A stretch of 10,342 nucleotides of DNA. Source: Rhodospirillales bacterium (GTDB lineage: Bacteria; Pseudomonadota; Alphaproteobacteria; CACIAM-22H2). Made by a program: the position numbers and the translations under genes. Location of the stretch: assembly GCA_016195145.1 (NCBI GenBank), contig JACQAF010000054.1, positions 1 through 10,342 of the forward strand. The letters are read 5' to 3'. Of the stretch, positions 1 through 6,024 are shown in pieces (the stretch's first letter is position 1; every line of letters starts with the position of its first letter). The notes beneath the pieces are model-generated. The model saw only the letters and a program-made list of their open reading frames with translations, was not told the DNA's origin and searched no databases.

Positions 1-255
1 GTCCTGGTGATCGCCGGCCAGCAGAAGGGCGCCAACGAGAGCGTCGAGTATCTCTATCGCGGCATTGCCGGCCGGACTTTCGAGCGGCGCTTCCAGCTTG
101 CCGATTTCATCAAGGTGGCCGGGGCGCAGCTGGTCAACGGCCTGCTGCATGTCGATCTGGCCCGCGAAGTGCCGGAAGCAATGCAGCCGCGCTCGATCAA
201 GATCGAGACCAAGCCGGCGGCCGGCCCGCAGGCAATCGACAGCCAGGCGGCCTAA
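1..255 (+). CDS. ibpA: Small heat-shock protein, IbpA/Hsp20 family (C-terminal part)
   Basis: The window opens inside this gene; 84 codons and a TAA stop are visible. The fragment holds the end of the alpha-crystallin domain: a strand-forming start (VLVIAGQQKG), the family-typical stretch EYLYRGIAGRTFERRFQLAD at residues 17-36, then GAQLVNGLLHVDL at 41-53. The C-terminal tail has the I-x-I anchor (IKI, residues 66-68) that docks into neighbouring subunits in sHsp oligomers. These residues closely follow E. coli IbpA/IbpB as I recall them, so it is a class A bacterial sHsp, an ATP-independent cytoplasmic holdase that binds unfolding proteins and passes them to DnaK/ClpB. A short Ala/Pro-rich tail follows the I-x-I motif. 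The start and any heat-shock control element lie outside the window. Family assignment is firm; the exact paralogue name is less so. Confidence 0.93.
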   Translation, partial: VLVIAGQQKGANESVEYLYRGIAGRTFERRFQLADFIKVAGAQLVNGLLHVDLAREVPEAMQPRSIKIETKPAAGPQAIDSQAA

Positions 256-272
256 ACCCCGCCGCACGACAA

Positions 273-315
273 GGGGAGACGGCGCCGGCGGCGGCGCCGT
301 CTCTTCCGCCCTTTT
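273..315 (+). terminator. Intrinsic terminator after the heat-shock gene
   Basis: A perfect 11-bp inverted repeat, GAGACGGCGCC (276-286) and GGCGCCGTCTC (293-303) with a 6-nt loop, begins 20 bp after the sHsp stop. It is followed by TT, then CCGCCC and TTTT (312-315). The T tract is interrupted, so termination may be less than complete, but strength and position fit a Rho-independent terminator. Confidence 0.7.
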
Positions 316-324
316 CCCCAGCGA

Positions 325-345
325 CTGCGCCAGATCAAGGCGCAG
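325..345. repeat. Inverted repeat in the leader of the first DUF2892 gene
   Basis: CTGCGCC (325-331) and GGCGCAG (339-345) form a perfect 7-bp dyad with a 7-nt AT-containing centre. It sits about 50 bp before the DUF2892 start and after the sHsp terminator, with no T tract, so it would be an operator or a 5' leader hairpin rather than a terminator. No convincing -35/-10 pair was seen nearby. Confidence 0.35.
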
Positions 346-396
346 GACCGGCGATGGTGCGAGAAAGAACGTACAACCCCACAGAAGGAGTGCGCC

Positions 397-591
397 ATGT
401 CGGCCAATATGGGAACCATCGATCGCATTGCGCGCGCCATCCTCGGCCTCGCACTGCTATCGCTCGTCTATTTCCTCGACGGCCAGGCGCGCTGGTTCGG
501 CCTGATCGGCATCGTGCCGTTATTCACCGCGGCCATCCGCTGGTGCCCCGCCTATTGGCCGTTCGGCATCAGCACCCGCGGCAAGAACTAG
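397..591 (+). CDS. DUF2892 (YgaP-like transmembrane) small membrane protein
   Basis: A 64-residue protein with two predicted membrane helices, roughly residues 10-28 and 34-52. It carries the DUF2892 pattern: an N-terminal NMGTIDRIARAILGLALL, a short polar turn (DGQARWFG), then PLFTAAIRWCPAYWPFGIST with the single conserved Cys at residue 50. The family is the membrane portion found alone or fused to rhodanese in E. coli YgaP; its function as a stand-alone protein is not established. The start is well supported by AAGGAG about 6 nt upstream of ATG. A second, related small gene follows 19 bp downstream, so the two are probably co-transcribed. Length is normal for the family. Confidence 0.88.
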   Translation: MSANMGTIDRIARAILGLALLSLVYFLDGQARWFGLIGIVPLFTAAIRWCPAYWPFGISTRGKN

Positions 592-610
592 GCGGGCGGA
601 GACGACGCCC

Positions 611-829
611 ATGCGCCTGTCGCGCACTGCCAATATCGTCTTGCGCGTTCTGGCCGCGCTGCTGTTCGTGCCGTTTTTCGTGCTTGAGGGGGAATGGCGA
701 TGGTTCGGCGCGCTTGGCCTGATCCCGCTTTTCGCGGCGACCATCGCCGGCTGCCCGTGGGAGCGCGATGGCGCGTGCCCCCTTGGCGACGGGTCCGAGC
801 CGCCGCGCGCCCCGTCGCCGGGGCCTTAG
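611..829 (+). CDS. Diverged DUF2892-like small membrane protein
   Basis: A 72-residue protein with two hydrophobic segments (about residues 9-25 and 31-47) on the same plan as its upstream neighbour. Both share a basic N-terminus followed by a helix, then RWFGxxGxxPLFxAxI and a CP motif. After the CP the two part: this copy ends in a polar Gly/Pro-rich tail with a second Cys (CPWERDGACPLGDG) instead of the FGIST ending. A GGAG 9 nt before ATG supports the start. It most likely arose from an old tandem duplication, which is inference from the shared core. The stop is one base from the stop of the convergent thioesterase gene. Function unknown; a coding assignment is likely because of the RBS and the conserved core. 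Confidence 0.72.
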   Translation: MRLSRTANIVLRVLAALLFVPFFVLEGEWRWFGALGLIPLFAATIAGCPWERDGACPLGDGSEPPRAPSPGP

Positions 830-830
830 G

Positions 831-1274
831 CTAGGCGCGTTTCAGCTTTTCCAGCGCCGCGCGGATGGGCCCGGGAATCGGCACCGGCTTCTGGCTCGCG
901 CGGTCGACGAAGACATGGACGAAATGCCCGGTCGCGGCGGCCTCGTCGTCGTTCTTGGCGAACAGGCCGATCTCGTAGCGCACGCTCGAATTGCCGAGAT
1001 GGCCGGCGCGCAGGCCCGCCTCGATATCCTCGGGGAAAGCGAGCGAGCGGCGAAAGCGGCACATGGTTTCGACCGCGATGCCGATCACCGTTGCATTCTG
1101 GATATCGAGCCCGCCGGCGTCGATCAGGTAGCGGTTAATCACCGTGTCGAAATAGCTGTAATAGACCACGTTGTTGACGTGGCCGTAGATGTCGTTGTCC
1201 ATCCAGCGCGTCGGGATGGCGAGAAAATGCCGATAGCGCGCGCGCGTCTCCGTCGGCGGATCGGCCGCCGCCAT
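831..1274 (-). CDS. Acyl-CoA thioesterase, 4HBT hotdog-fold family
   Basis: A 147-residue single hotdog domain, the normal length for the 4-hydroxybenzoyl-CoA thioesterase/YbgC-like group. The signature is RWMDNDIYGHVNNVVYYSYF at residues 23-42: Asp28 aligns with the catalytic Asp17 of the Pseudomonas enzyme, and the GHVNN that follows is typical of the alphaproteobacterial members. The helix-strand pattern through residues 60-130 fits the fold. It should hydrolyse a cytoplasmic acyl-CoA; the acyl group cannot be read from sequence. The ATG overlaps the upstream hydrolase stop by one base (TGATG), and an adjacent in-frame GTG is an alternative start. It is the last gene of the metY operon, with no room for a terminator before the convergent gene ending at 829. 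Confidence 0.9.
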   Translation of the reverse strand: MAAADPPTETRARYRHFLAIPTRWMDNDIYGHVNNVVYYSYFDTVINRYLIDAGGLDIQNATVIGIAVETMCRFRRSLAFPEDIEAGLRAGHLGNSSVRYEIGLFAKNDDEAAATGHFVHVFVDRASQKPVPIPGPIRAALEKLKRA

Positions 1275-2062
1275 CACACGATTCCGGCCAGCGCGTCGAG
1301 CGTGCGGTCGGGCGCCTCGACCATCGTCATGTGACCGGCGCCGGCGACGGCGACAAGCTGCGCGCCGGCGATCTTGCCGGTCAGATCCTGCGCTGCGGCA
1401 AGCGAGGTCATGCGATCGCTTTCGCCGACGATCACCAGGGTCGGACAGCTCAGCTTCGCCGCCGCCGCCGGCGCGCCGGCATAGGCGTCGCACGCCGCGA
1501 GATCGATGCCGAGCATACCCGCAGATCCATGTTCAAGCAGGCGCACGCCCGAGCCCATCATCCAGATGCCGGGCGGTCGCGCGCCGCCGAGATGCGCCCG
1601 CCGCCCGAAGCCCCAAGACGCGACGAGATCGATCGCCGCATGATCGTTCGTCGTCGCCGCCTTGAGGAGATCGGGGTGAACGGCCATCCGCCCCGAAACG
1701 CCGAGCAGCCCCAGCGCCCATACCCGCGCCGGCGCGCGGGCCGCGGCCTCCAGCGCGATCAGCCCGCCCATCGAATGGCCGATCAAAGCCGCTTTCTTGA
1801 CCTCGCCCGCATCGAGAAAGCGGATGATCCAGTCGGCAAGCGATTCGATCGAGGTGAGCGCCGGTCCCTCGGAGCGCCCGTGGCCGGGCAAGTCGACTGC
1901 TAGCACATTGCGCCCGTGATGGGCGAACCAGCGGGTCTGCAACGTCCACACAGTATGGTCCATGCCCGCGCCGTGGACGAACACGACGCTCGGCAGCTCA
2001 ACCTTGAACGGCCGGCCGCCGGTGGCGGCGAAAACGCGTTTGCCGTCGATCTTGAGCTCCAA
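1274..2062 (-). CDS. Alpha/beta-fold hydrolase
   Basis: A 262-residue alpha/beta hydrolase. Visible are the oxyanion-loop motif FVHGAGMDH (residues 28-36), DLPGHGRSEG (57-66), the nucleophile elbow GHSMGG with Ser97, and a plausible Asp216 (GESDRM) and His244 (GAGHMTM) completing the triad. It lacks a signal peptide, so it is cytoplasmic. The substrate is unknown; the neighbouring thioesterase suggests an ester or thioester. The only workable start is TTG at 2060-2062: no ATG or GTG occurs before the core fold, and AAGGGG lies 6 nt upstream overlapping the metY stop. It is not MetX despite sharing the fold and sitting next to metY, because MetX is longer and has a different nucleophile-elbow context. 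Confidence 0.92.
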   Translation of the reverse strand: MELKIDGKRVFAATGGRPFKVELPSVVFVHGAGMDHTVWTLQTRWFAHHGRNVLAVDLPGHGRSEGPALTSIESLADWIIRFLDAGEVKKAALIGHSMGGLIALEAAARAPARVWALGLLGVSGRMAVHPDLLKAATTNDHAAIDLVASWGFGRRAHLGGARPPGIWMMGSGVRLLEHGSAGMLGIDLAACDAYAGAPAAAAKLSCPTLVIVGESDRMTSLAAAQDLTGKIAGAQLVAVAGAGHMTMVEAPDRTLDALAGIV

Positions 2063-2075
2063 GCCCCGCCCCTTA
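2060..2075 (-). promoter_or_regulatory. RBS overlapping the metY stop, fixing a TTG start
   Basis: Reading the minus strand, the metY stop TAA (2075-2073) runs straight into GGGG, giving AAGGGG (2074-2069) as Shine-Dalgarno, then 6 nt, then TTG. A ribosome finishing metY would sit on this site, so translational coupling of the hydrolase to metY is likely. Confidence 0.6.
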
Positions 2076-3368
2076 GCTTTTTTGCGAGACGCGCAACGCC
2101 TGGCCCAGATCGTCGATAAGGTCCGCCGGATCCTCGAGCCCGATCGACAGGCGGATCATTTCCTCGCCCACCCCGGCGGCCTTCAGCGATTCGGCGTCCA
2201 TTTGCTGATGCGTCGTGCTCGCCGGATGGATGACCAGCGATTTGGCATCGCCGACATTGGCGAGATGCGAGAATACGCGCAGCGCCTCGATGAAGCGCCG
2301 CCCCGCCGCCCGACCGCCCTTGACGCCGAAGCTGACGATCGAGCCGCAACCCTGCGGCATCATGCGTTCGGCGAGAGCCCGGTCGGGATGGCTCGGCAAC
2401 TCGGGATAATTGACCCAGGCGGCTTCCTGCGCCGCGCCGAGGAAGGCGACGATCTTGCGCGCATTGTCGACATGGCGCGCCATGCGCAGCGGCAGCGTCT
2501 CGACGCCCTGGATGATGTAAAAGGCGTTGGCCGGGCTCATGCACGCCCCGAAATCGCGCAAGCCTTCCGCCCGCGCCCGCATGATGAAGGCCTGCGGCCC
2601 GAATTCTTCGGCGAAATCGAGGCCATGATAACCAGCATAGGGTTCGGTCACGGTCGGAAATTTTCCCGACGCCTCCCAATCGAATTTACCGCTATCGACC
2701 AGCACGCCGCCGATCGCGGCGCCGTGCCCGCCGAGCCATTTGGTCGCCGAATGCATGACCAGATCGGCCCCCCATTCAAATGGGCGCAGCAGATAGGGCG
2801 TGGTGAAGGTCGAATCGATCATCAGCGGCACGCCCGCGGCATGGGCGACCTCGGCCACCGCCTCGATATCCATTACCTCGAGCCCCGGATTGCCGAGTGT
2901 CTCGCCGAACAGGAGGCGGGTTTCGGGCCGGATCGCCTGGCGGAAGGCGGCCGGATCGCGCGGGTTGACGAAGGTCGTCGTAATGCCGAAGCGCGGCAGG
3001 GTATGGGCGAACAGGTTGTACGAGCCGCCATAAAGCGCGCCTGAGGCGACGATATGCCCGCCCTGGCCCATCAAGGTGGCGACGGCCAGATGCAGCGCCG
3101 CTTGGCCGCTGGCGGTGCATATGGCCCCAACGGCGCCTTCGAGGGCGGCGATCCGTTCTTCGAGCACCGCCACGGTCGGGTTCGATATGCGGCTGTAGAT
3201 ATGGCCGGCGCGTTCGAGGTTGAACAGCGACGCTGCGTGGTCGACATCGGTGAAAACAAAGGATGTCGTCTGGTAAATGGGTACGGCCCGGGCCCCGGTC
3301 TGGGCGTCCGGCTGTTGCCCGGCATGCAGGCTAAGCGTATCGAATTTAAGAAATTTTGGGTCGGCCAT
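2073..3368 (-). CDS. metY: O-acetylhomoserine sulfhydrylase (aminocarboxypropyltransferase)
   Basis: A 431-residue PLP enzyme of the Cys/Met metabolism family, at the usual length of MetY. It makes homocysteine (or methionine with methanethiol) from O-acetylhomoserine and sulfide in the cytoplasm. The features are TLSLHAGQQPD (11-21) with PIYQTTSFVF (30-39), YSRISNPT (58-65) for cofactor-phosphate contacts, Asp185 in MIDSTFTT, and the Schiff-base lysine Lys210 in SATKWLGGHG. The C-terminal FSHLANVGDAKSLVIHPAST (366-385) is the MetY-type ending rather than that of the shorter MetZ. The ATG at 3368 has AAGG about 9 nt upstream; the frame is open further upstream, but that stretch contains the terminator hairpin and is non-coding in character. 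First gene of a three-gene operon. Whether the acyl donor is acetyl or succinyl homoserine is inferred from family resemblance. Confidence 0.95.
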   Translation of the reverse strand: MADPKFLKFDTLSLHAGQQPDAQTGARAVPIYQTTSFVFTDVDHAASLFNLERAGHIYSRISNPTVAVLEERIAALEGAVGAICTASGQAALHLAVATLMGQGGHIVASGALYGGSYNLFAHTLPRFGITTTFVNPRDPAAFRQAIRPETRLLFGETLGNPGLEVMDIEAVAEVAHAAGVPLMIDSTFTTPYLLRPFEWGADLVMHSATKWLGGHGAAIGGVLVDSGKFDWEASGKFPTVTEPYAGYHGLDFAEEFGPQAFIMRARAEGLRDFGACMSPANAFYIIQGVETLPLRMARHVDNARKIVAFLGAAQEAAWVNYPELPSHPDRALAERMMPQGCGSIVSFGVKGGRAAGRRFIEALRVFSHLANVGDAKSLVIHPASTTHQQMDAESLKAAGVGEEMIRLSIGLEDPADLIDDLGQALRVSQKS

Positions 3369-3407
3369 GTCCGCGTACCTTGGGAATGATGCGGCCGACC
3401 TTAACCC

Positions 3408-3440
3408 AAAAAGGAAGGGCCGCTCAATGGCGGCCCCTTT
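3408..3440 (-). terminator. Hairpin terminator between lysE-type gene and metY
   Basis: On the minus strand GGGCCGC (3436-3430) pairs with GCGGCCC (3423-3417) around a 6-nt loop, followed by TTCC and five Ts (3412-3408). It lies 114 bp past the exporter stop and only 40 bp before the metY ATG. It can be the exporter's terminator or a conditional terminator in the metY leader; no promoter is apparent in the 40 bp after it. Confidence 0.72.
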
Positions 3441-3457
3441 ATTAATTGACGCGAAAG

Positions 3458-3517
3458 CCCTGTTCAACTCGGTGCGTCTGCCCACGACTCATACAGGGAC
3501 TCATCCGCCGGCGTCAA
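3458..3517 (-). promoter_or_regulatory. Candidate metY promoter and operator region
   Basis: On the minus strand TTGACG (3517-3512) and TATGAG (3493-3488) form an 18-bp-spaced -35/-10 candidate. ATGAGTC occurs twice, 12 bp apart (3504-3498 and 3492-3486), the second copy overlapping the -10. CCCTGT (3498-3493) and ACAGGG (3463-3458) form a perfect 6-bp inverted repeat enclosing a smaller imperfect TCGTG/CACCGA stem. The rest of the gap up to 3553 shows nothing clear. Confidence 0.35.
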
Positions 3518-3553
3518 GATAAGGGGTTCTACGGCGGGGGTAACGTTTGGCCG

Positions 3554-4189
3554 CTAGCCCAATTGTCGCGCATTGACAATGAGTCGCAAGCCGAGAGCGC
3601 CCAGAACCACACCGGCGCTCCGGTCGATCCAGCGTTTCGACCGAAGATAGGCGGCGCGCGGGCGACTGGCGGAGAACGCCACCGCCACGACGGCATACCA
3701 GCCGGCCTCGACCGAGAAAACCAGCGGCGGCAGCGTGGCGAATACCCATCCGGACGGTTCGGTCGGCAACAGGGTTGCGAAAATACCGGCATAAACGATC
3801 GCGGTTTTGGGATTGCCAAGTTGTGTGGCGAGCGCGAAGGAAAAGGATTTGCCGAGTCCGCCGGCATGATGCGCGGCGATCGCCGTGGCCTCCATCGGAT
3901 CGGCGGCGCTTCGCCAAAGCCCGATGGCGAGGTAGATGAGATAAAATCCCCCGCACAGCTTGAGGCCCAGATACAGCCACCCTGCCTGAGCCAGCACGAT
4001 ATGCAGGCCGAGCAGCGCCAAGCCGCTGTAAATAACGCCGCCAACCCCCATGCCGAGGGCTGCTGCCAGACCGTGAGGCCGGGAAAATGCGATTGCGGTG
4101 CGCGCGACGACGATGAAGCTCGGCCCCGGGCTCGCCGCCCCGATCGGCACCGCACCGAGAACGCCCGCAACGGCAAAGACCGCGTCCAT
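3554..4189 (-). CDS. LysE/RhtB family amino-acid exporter
   Basis: A 211-residue inner-membrane protein with about six hydrophobic segments, the standard length for the LysE superfamily. The family signature is near the N-terminus: PIGAASPGPSFIVVARTA (residues 15-32, with SPGP at 20-23), followed by a glycine-rich second helix (LAAALGMGVGG). The mid-protein NPK (126-128) before the fourth helix is also typical of RhtB-type members. Such proteins export amino acids or analogues by proton exchange; the substrate is unknown here, and homoserine or a sulfur amino acid is only a guess from the metY neighbour. The start at 4189 is set by AAGGGGGG just upstream; the reading frame stays open to 4315 but that part overlaps a terminator hairpin. 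It is a single gene bounded by terminators on both sides. Confidence 0.92.
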   Translation of the reverse strand: MDAVFAVAGVLGAVPIGAASPGPSFIVVARTAIAFSRPHGLAAALGMGVGGVIYSGLALLGLHIVLAQAGWLYLGLKLCGGFYLIYLAIGLWRSAADPMEATAIAAHHAGGLGKSFSFALATQLGNPKTAIVYAGIFATLLPTEPSGWVFATLPPLVFSVEAGWYAVVAVAFSASRPRAAYLRSKRWIDRSAGVVLGALGLRLIVNARQLG

Positions 4190-4277
4190 GATCCCCCCCT
4201 TCGCCGGCCGGAGCATAACAGGGATCGGCGCCCGGCTGATTCCTGGCTGGCGCTTGTTCCGCCGCAACCGGGGTCCG

Positions 4278-4307
4278 AAAACAAAGGGGCCGCCCAGAGG
4301 GCGGCCC
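4278..4307 (-). terminator. Intrinsic terminator downstream of the phospholipase operon
   Basis: A perfect 9-bp stem, GGGCCGCCC (4287-4295) with GGGCGGCCC (4299-4307), closes a 3-nt loop. On the minus strand it is followed by C, TTT, G and TTTT (4285-4278). It ends transcripts from the patatin gene, 143 bp past that stop, and lies before the exporter start. On the plus strand there is no T tract. Confidence 0.82.
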
Positions 4308-4329
4308 GAGTTCAACAGGGAGGCGTCAA

Positions 4330-4398
4330 TGACACCGGGTGGTCAGACCCGGTGGCGGTGCATCCGACGGGGGTGTCAGGATCAACCGCCAGGGTTGA
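4330..4398. repeat. Cluster of inverted repeats in the phospholipase 3' region
   Basis: Three dyads are packed here. CACCGGGT (4333-4340) and ACCCGGTG (4347-4354) form a perfect 8-bp stem with a 6-nt loop. TGACACC (4330-4336) and GGTGTCA (4372-4378) form a wider 7-bp dyad that overlaps and would compete with the first. TCAACC (4382-4387) and GGTTGA (4393-4398) form a 6-bp stem with a 5-nt loop. On the minus strand this is the 3' untranslated part of the patatin transcript before its terminator. On the plus strand an ATG at 4329, preceded by GGGAGG, opens a 29-codon frame ending at 4418 that I do not recognise and do not call as a gene. Confidence 0.45.
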
Positions 4399-4449
4399 CG
4401 TTAATCCGGATAGGTTAAAATACTCTTAAAATCTCCGGTAGAATGAAAA

Positions 4450-5574
4450 TCAGAAGAAAAGATGCTGCAGGTCGATCGAGGTCTTCACCCCGACCAGGTC
4501 GAAATTGGCCGCCAGCCAGGCATCGGCGGTCCGCCGGCCGATATCGCGCAGGGACAGGAGGAAGGTCGTATCGGTGTTGAATTTGCTCGACGCGCCCAGC
4601 CGGCCCATCTCCTCCTCCGCCTGGATCATGTGAAAATTGATCTTGCGCAGGTGTCCGGGCCGCGACATCAGGTGTTCGCCGACCAGTTCGCTGACGAAGG
4701 CCACCGCCCGCATTTCGCGCATCAGGGTCGAGTTGAAGCTGATGTCGTTCATGCGGTCGAGGATTTCGCGCGCCGTCGTCGGCACCCGGTCAGTGCGGAT
4801 CGGGTTGACCGCGACCAGCACCATGTCGGTCGCCTGGCAATTATAGAGCAGCGGAAAGATCGGCGGATTGCCCATGAAGCCGCCGTCCCAATAATGCTCG
4901 CCGCCGATCTCGACCGCGCGGAACAGCAGCGGCAGGCAGGCCGAGGCAAGCAGCGCGTCGGCGGTGATTTCCTCGGGTCCGAAGACCTTGATCTTGCCGG
5001 TGCGGATGTTGGTGGCGCTGGCGTAGAGCTTCACCTCGCGACATTTATGCAGCCGGTCGAAATCGATGACATTGTGGAGAACGTCGCGCAGCGGATTGTG
5101 GTCGAACGGATTGTACTGATAGGGCGACATCAGGCGCGACATCATGTCGAAGGCGAGATAGGCCGGCGAGAAATCGAGATTGCCGGTGCCGAACATCCGG
5201 TCGATCCAGCTCGGCTGGAGCGGGCTGAACCGCGCCGCCTCGCCGATCTGCGCCCAGAACCGGTCGAGCAGCTCGCGCGCCCCCTGCCGGCCGCCCTCCA
5301 TCATGCCGTAGGCGACCATCGCGCCGTTGATCGCCCCGGCGCTGGTGCCGCTGATGCCCTCGATGACGATCCGCTCGTCGGCCAGCAACCGGTCGAGTAC
5401 GCCCCAGGTGAAGGCGCCGTGCGCGCCGCCGCCCTGAAGGGCAAGATTGATCGTTCGCGTTTGCCCCACCTCGCGCGTCGGCCGACCGGCGGCGGCGTCA
5501 TCGCTGCGCTCGTCGCCGTTTCGTCCCGTGGACGACTTGCTCGAATGGCCGTTACCTCGACGCTGGATATTCAT
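4450..5574 (-). CDS. Patatin-like phospholipase
   Basis: A 374-residue patatin-domain protein. The catalytic parts are in order: oxyanion loop GGGAHG (residues 48-53), nucleophile elbow GTSAG with Ser78, and the dyad aspartate Asp230 in WDGGFMGNPP. These make a Ser-Asp lipid acyl hydrolase acting on phospholipid or another acyl ester, probably at the cytoplasmic membrane face; no signal peptide or membrane helix is seen. The first about 40 residues are polar and low-complexity (Ser, Gly, Arg, Asp) and outside the domain; the start at 5574 has only a weak RBS, so a later start is possible. It follows the CBS gene by 12 bp on the same strand, so the two form an operon. Substrate and role are unknown. 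Confidence 0.93.
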   Translation of the reverse strand: MNIQRRGNGHSSKSSTGRNGDERSDDAAAGRPTREVGQTRTINLALQGGGAHGAFTWGVLDRLLADERIVIEGISGTSAGAINGAMVAYGMMEGGRQGARELLDRFWAQIGEAARFSPLQPSWIDRMFGTGNLDFSPAYLAFDMMSRLMSPYQYNPFDHNPLRDVLHNVIDFDRLHKCREVKLYASATNIRTGKIKVFGPEEITADALLASACLPLLFRAVEIGGEHYWDGGFMGNPPIFPLLYNCQATDMVLVAVNPIRTDRVPTTAREILDRMNDISFNSTLMREMRAVAFVSELVGEHLMSRPGHLRKINFHMIQAEEEMGRLGASSKFNTDTTFLLSLRDIGRRTADAWLAANFDLVGVKTSIDLQHLFF

Positions 5575-5586
5575 GGCTGCCGCGCC

Positions 5587-6024
5587 CTAGCCCCGCATCA
5601 CGCGATCGGCCACGGCGAGGATATTATCTTCGAGCTGGCGCATGACGGTGGCGTACAGATCGCGGATCGACACGATCCCCGCCAGCCGCTCGCCGTCGAC
5701 CACCGGTAGATGGCGATAGCCATTCTCCGCCATCATATGCAGCGCCGCGCGCACCGAATCCTCGGACGTCAGCGTATCGGGCTTCGCCGTCATCGCCTCG
5801 CCGAGCGTCGTAACGTCGGGATTAACGCCGCGGGAAACGATGCGCACAGTCATGTCGCGTTCGGTAAAAATGCCGACCAGGCGATCGTTCTTCACCACCA
5901 TCACCGCGCCGATGCGCCGTTCGGCCATCACTTCGGCGGCCTCGCGCACGCGCGCCGATTCCGGCAAGACGACCGGTTTCTGGTCCTTGACGATTTCAGC
6001 AATCTTTTGCGAACCCAATGCCAC
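5587..6024 (-). CDS. Two-CBS-domain protein
   Basis: A 145-residue protein made of a tandem CBS (Bateman) pair and almost nothing else. CBS1 spans about residues 11-65 with MAERRIGAVMVV (33-44) and GIFTERDM (51-58). CBS2 spans about 77-132 with MAENGYRHLPVV (98-109) and GIVSIRDL (116-123). Stand-alone pairs of this kind usually bind adenine nucleotides or S-adenosylmethionine and regulate a partner; the ligand here is unknown. The start is a GTG at 6024: AGGAGG lies 4 nt upstream (6034-6029), whereas a longer reading from a GTG at 6060 has no RBS. A TTG four bases further in (10 nt from the SD) is a less likely alternative. It is the first gene of an operon with the patatin-like phospholipase, 12 bp apart, and could modulate it. 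Confidence 0.92.
   Translation of the reverse strand: MALGSQKIAEIVKDQKPVVLPESARVREAAEVMAERRIGAVMVVKNDRLVGIFTERDMTVRIVSRGVNPDVTTLGEAMTAKPDTLTSEDSVRAALHMMAENGYRHLPVVDGERLAGIVSIRDLYATVMRQLEDNILAVADRVMRG

Noticed and set aside
1274..2062. Alpha/beta hydrolase as homoserine O-acetyltransferase (MetX) because it is next to metY
   Set aside because: It is about 100 residues too short for MetX, lacks the lid segment, and has a GHSMGG elbow of ordinary hydrolases.
1962..3044. 360-codon plus-strand open frame opposite metY
   Set aside because: It is antisense to a gene with full catalytic motifs; the translation is Arg-rich with no recognisable domain and no RBS. Long shadow frames are expected at this GC content.
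3369..3553. SAM-II riboswitch before metY
   Set aside because: I looked for the conserved pseudoknot segments (GUGAUAAA and GUAGCUAAA-like) on the minus strand and did not find them. Only the generic hairpin and dyads are present.
4190..4315. 42-residue N-terminal extension of the exporter
   Set aside because: It would read through the terminator stem at 4287-4307; the hydrophobic start and strong Shine-Dalgarno at 4189 fit the family.
4329..4418. 29-codon plus-strand gene
   Set aside because: It has an RBS-like GGGAGG but no recognisable homology and no visible promoter, and the sequence is dominated by inverted repeats. It is kept only as a lead.
4462..5709. 415-codon plus-strand open frame opposite the patatin and CBS genes
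   Set aside because: It spans two real genes on the other strand, shows no domain, and is composed of Arg/His/Ala-rich shadow sequence.
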